Assembly: GCA_943912835.1 (NCBI GenBank)
Contig: CALTVJ010000050.1
Location: forward strand, 1 to 14,299
Source of the DNA: an uncultured Porphyromonas sp.
GTDB taxonomy: Bacteria > Bacteroidota > Bacteroidia > Bacteroidales > Porphyromonadaceae
Reading direction: 5' to 3'
Length of the DNA: 14,299 bases
Below are positions 14,232 through 14,299 of the stretch, one piece after another. Every line of letters begins with the position of its first letter. The first letter of the stretch is position 1. A model generated the notes under the pieces. The model ran no database searches, was not told the DNA's origin, and saw only the letters and a list, made by a program, of their open reading frames with translations. The position numbers and the translations under genes are program-made.

Positions 14232-14299
14232 GGTCAGGTAGCTCAGCTGGATAGAGCAATAGCCTTCTAAGCTATCGGTCCTGGGTTCGAATCCCAGCC
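14232..14299 (+). tRNA. tRNA-Arg (anticodon TCT), 3' end cut by the window
   Basis: The acceptor 5' strand is GGTCAGG (14232-14238). The D arm is GCTC...GAGC (14241-14257). The anticodon arm is ATAGC-CTTCTAA-GCTAT (14259-14275) with anticodon TCT at 14266-14268, which reads AGA and AGG. The T arm is CTGGG-TTCGAAT-CCCAG (14281-14297). Only two bases (CC) of the 3' acceptor strand lie inside the window; the expected rest is TGACC. Confidence 0.95.

Overview
The window looks like a chromosomal segment of a Bacteroidales bacterium, most likely Porphyromonas or a close relative. The tmRNA tag decodes as GENNYALAA, the form I recall for Porphyromonas gingivalis. Promoters carry the Bacteroidetes -33 TTTG / -7 TAnnTTTG boxes. 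One product has a type IX secretion (T9SS) C-terminal domain, and the dipeptidyl peptidase III carries the long C-terminal extension reported from P. gingivalis. Every recognised gene is on the + strand, and no gene is clearly broken except where the window edge cuts it.

Bases 1-4180: a possible tail of an upstream gene ends in a perfect hairpin. Two tandem paralogous surface lipoproteins follow (173-2167 and 2323-4122). Both have a lipobox, an N-terminal coiled coil and DUF4988-like region, a collagen-like Gly-X-Y stretch, a BACON-like beta domain and a BspA-type leucine-rich repeat domain. The first contains three 45-bp collagen repeats and three 72-bp LRR repeats. Each gene ends in a strong hairpin. 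The 5' parts of the two genes are far more alike than their middles.

Bases 4180-7200: a GH130 glycoside phosphorylase stands alone under its own promoter, followed by a 54-residue two-helix membrane protein with its own promoter and terminator. A short T9SS-exported protein and an MscS-type mechanosensitive channel follow, probably as a two-gene operon.

Bases 7200-12001: a fusion of dipeptidyl peptidase III with an AlkD/HEAT-like C-terminal domain, whose mRNA is predicted to be leaderless or nearly so; uridine kinase (udk); and a polysaccharide flippase of the Wzx/PST type.

Bases 12001-14299: a U32-family protein (PrtC/TrhP group), then the ssrA tmRNA with its terminator, a gene-free stretch of about 400 bases with a large inverted repeat, and a tRNA-Arg(TCT) cut by the window end.

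The genes are mostly single transcription units and do not form one pathway. Twice (before the GH130 gene and before the DPP III gene) the terminator of one gene is packed against or inside the promoter of the next. I do not see a defence system, mobile element or CRISPR array. The most unusual content is the collagen/LRR lipoprotein pair and its nested repeats.
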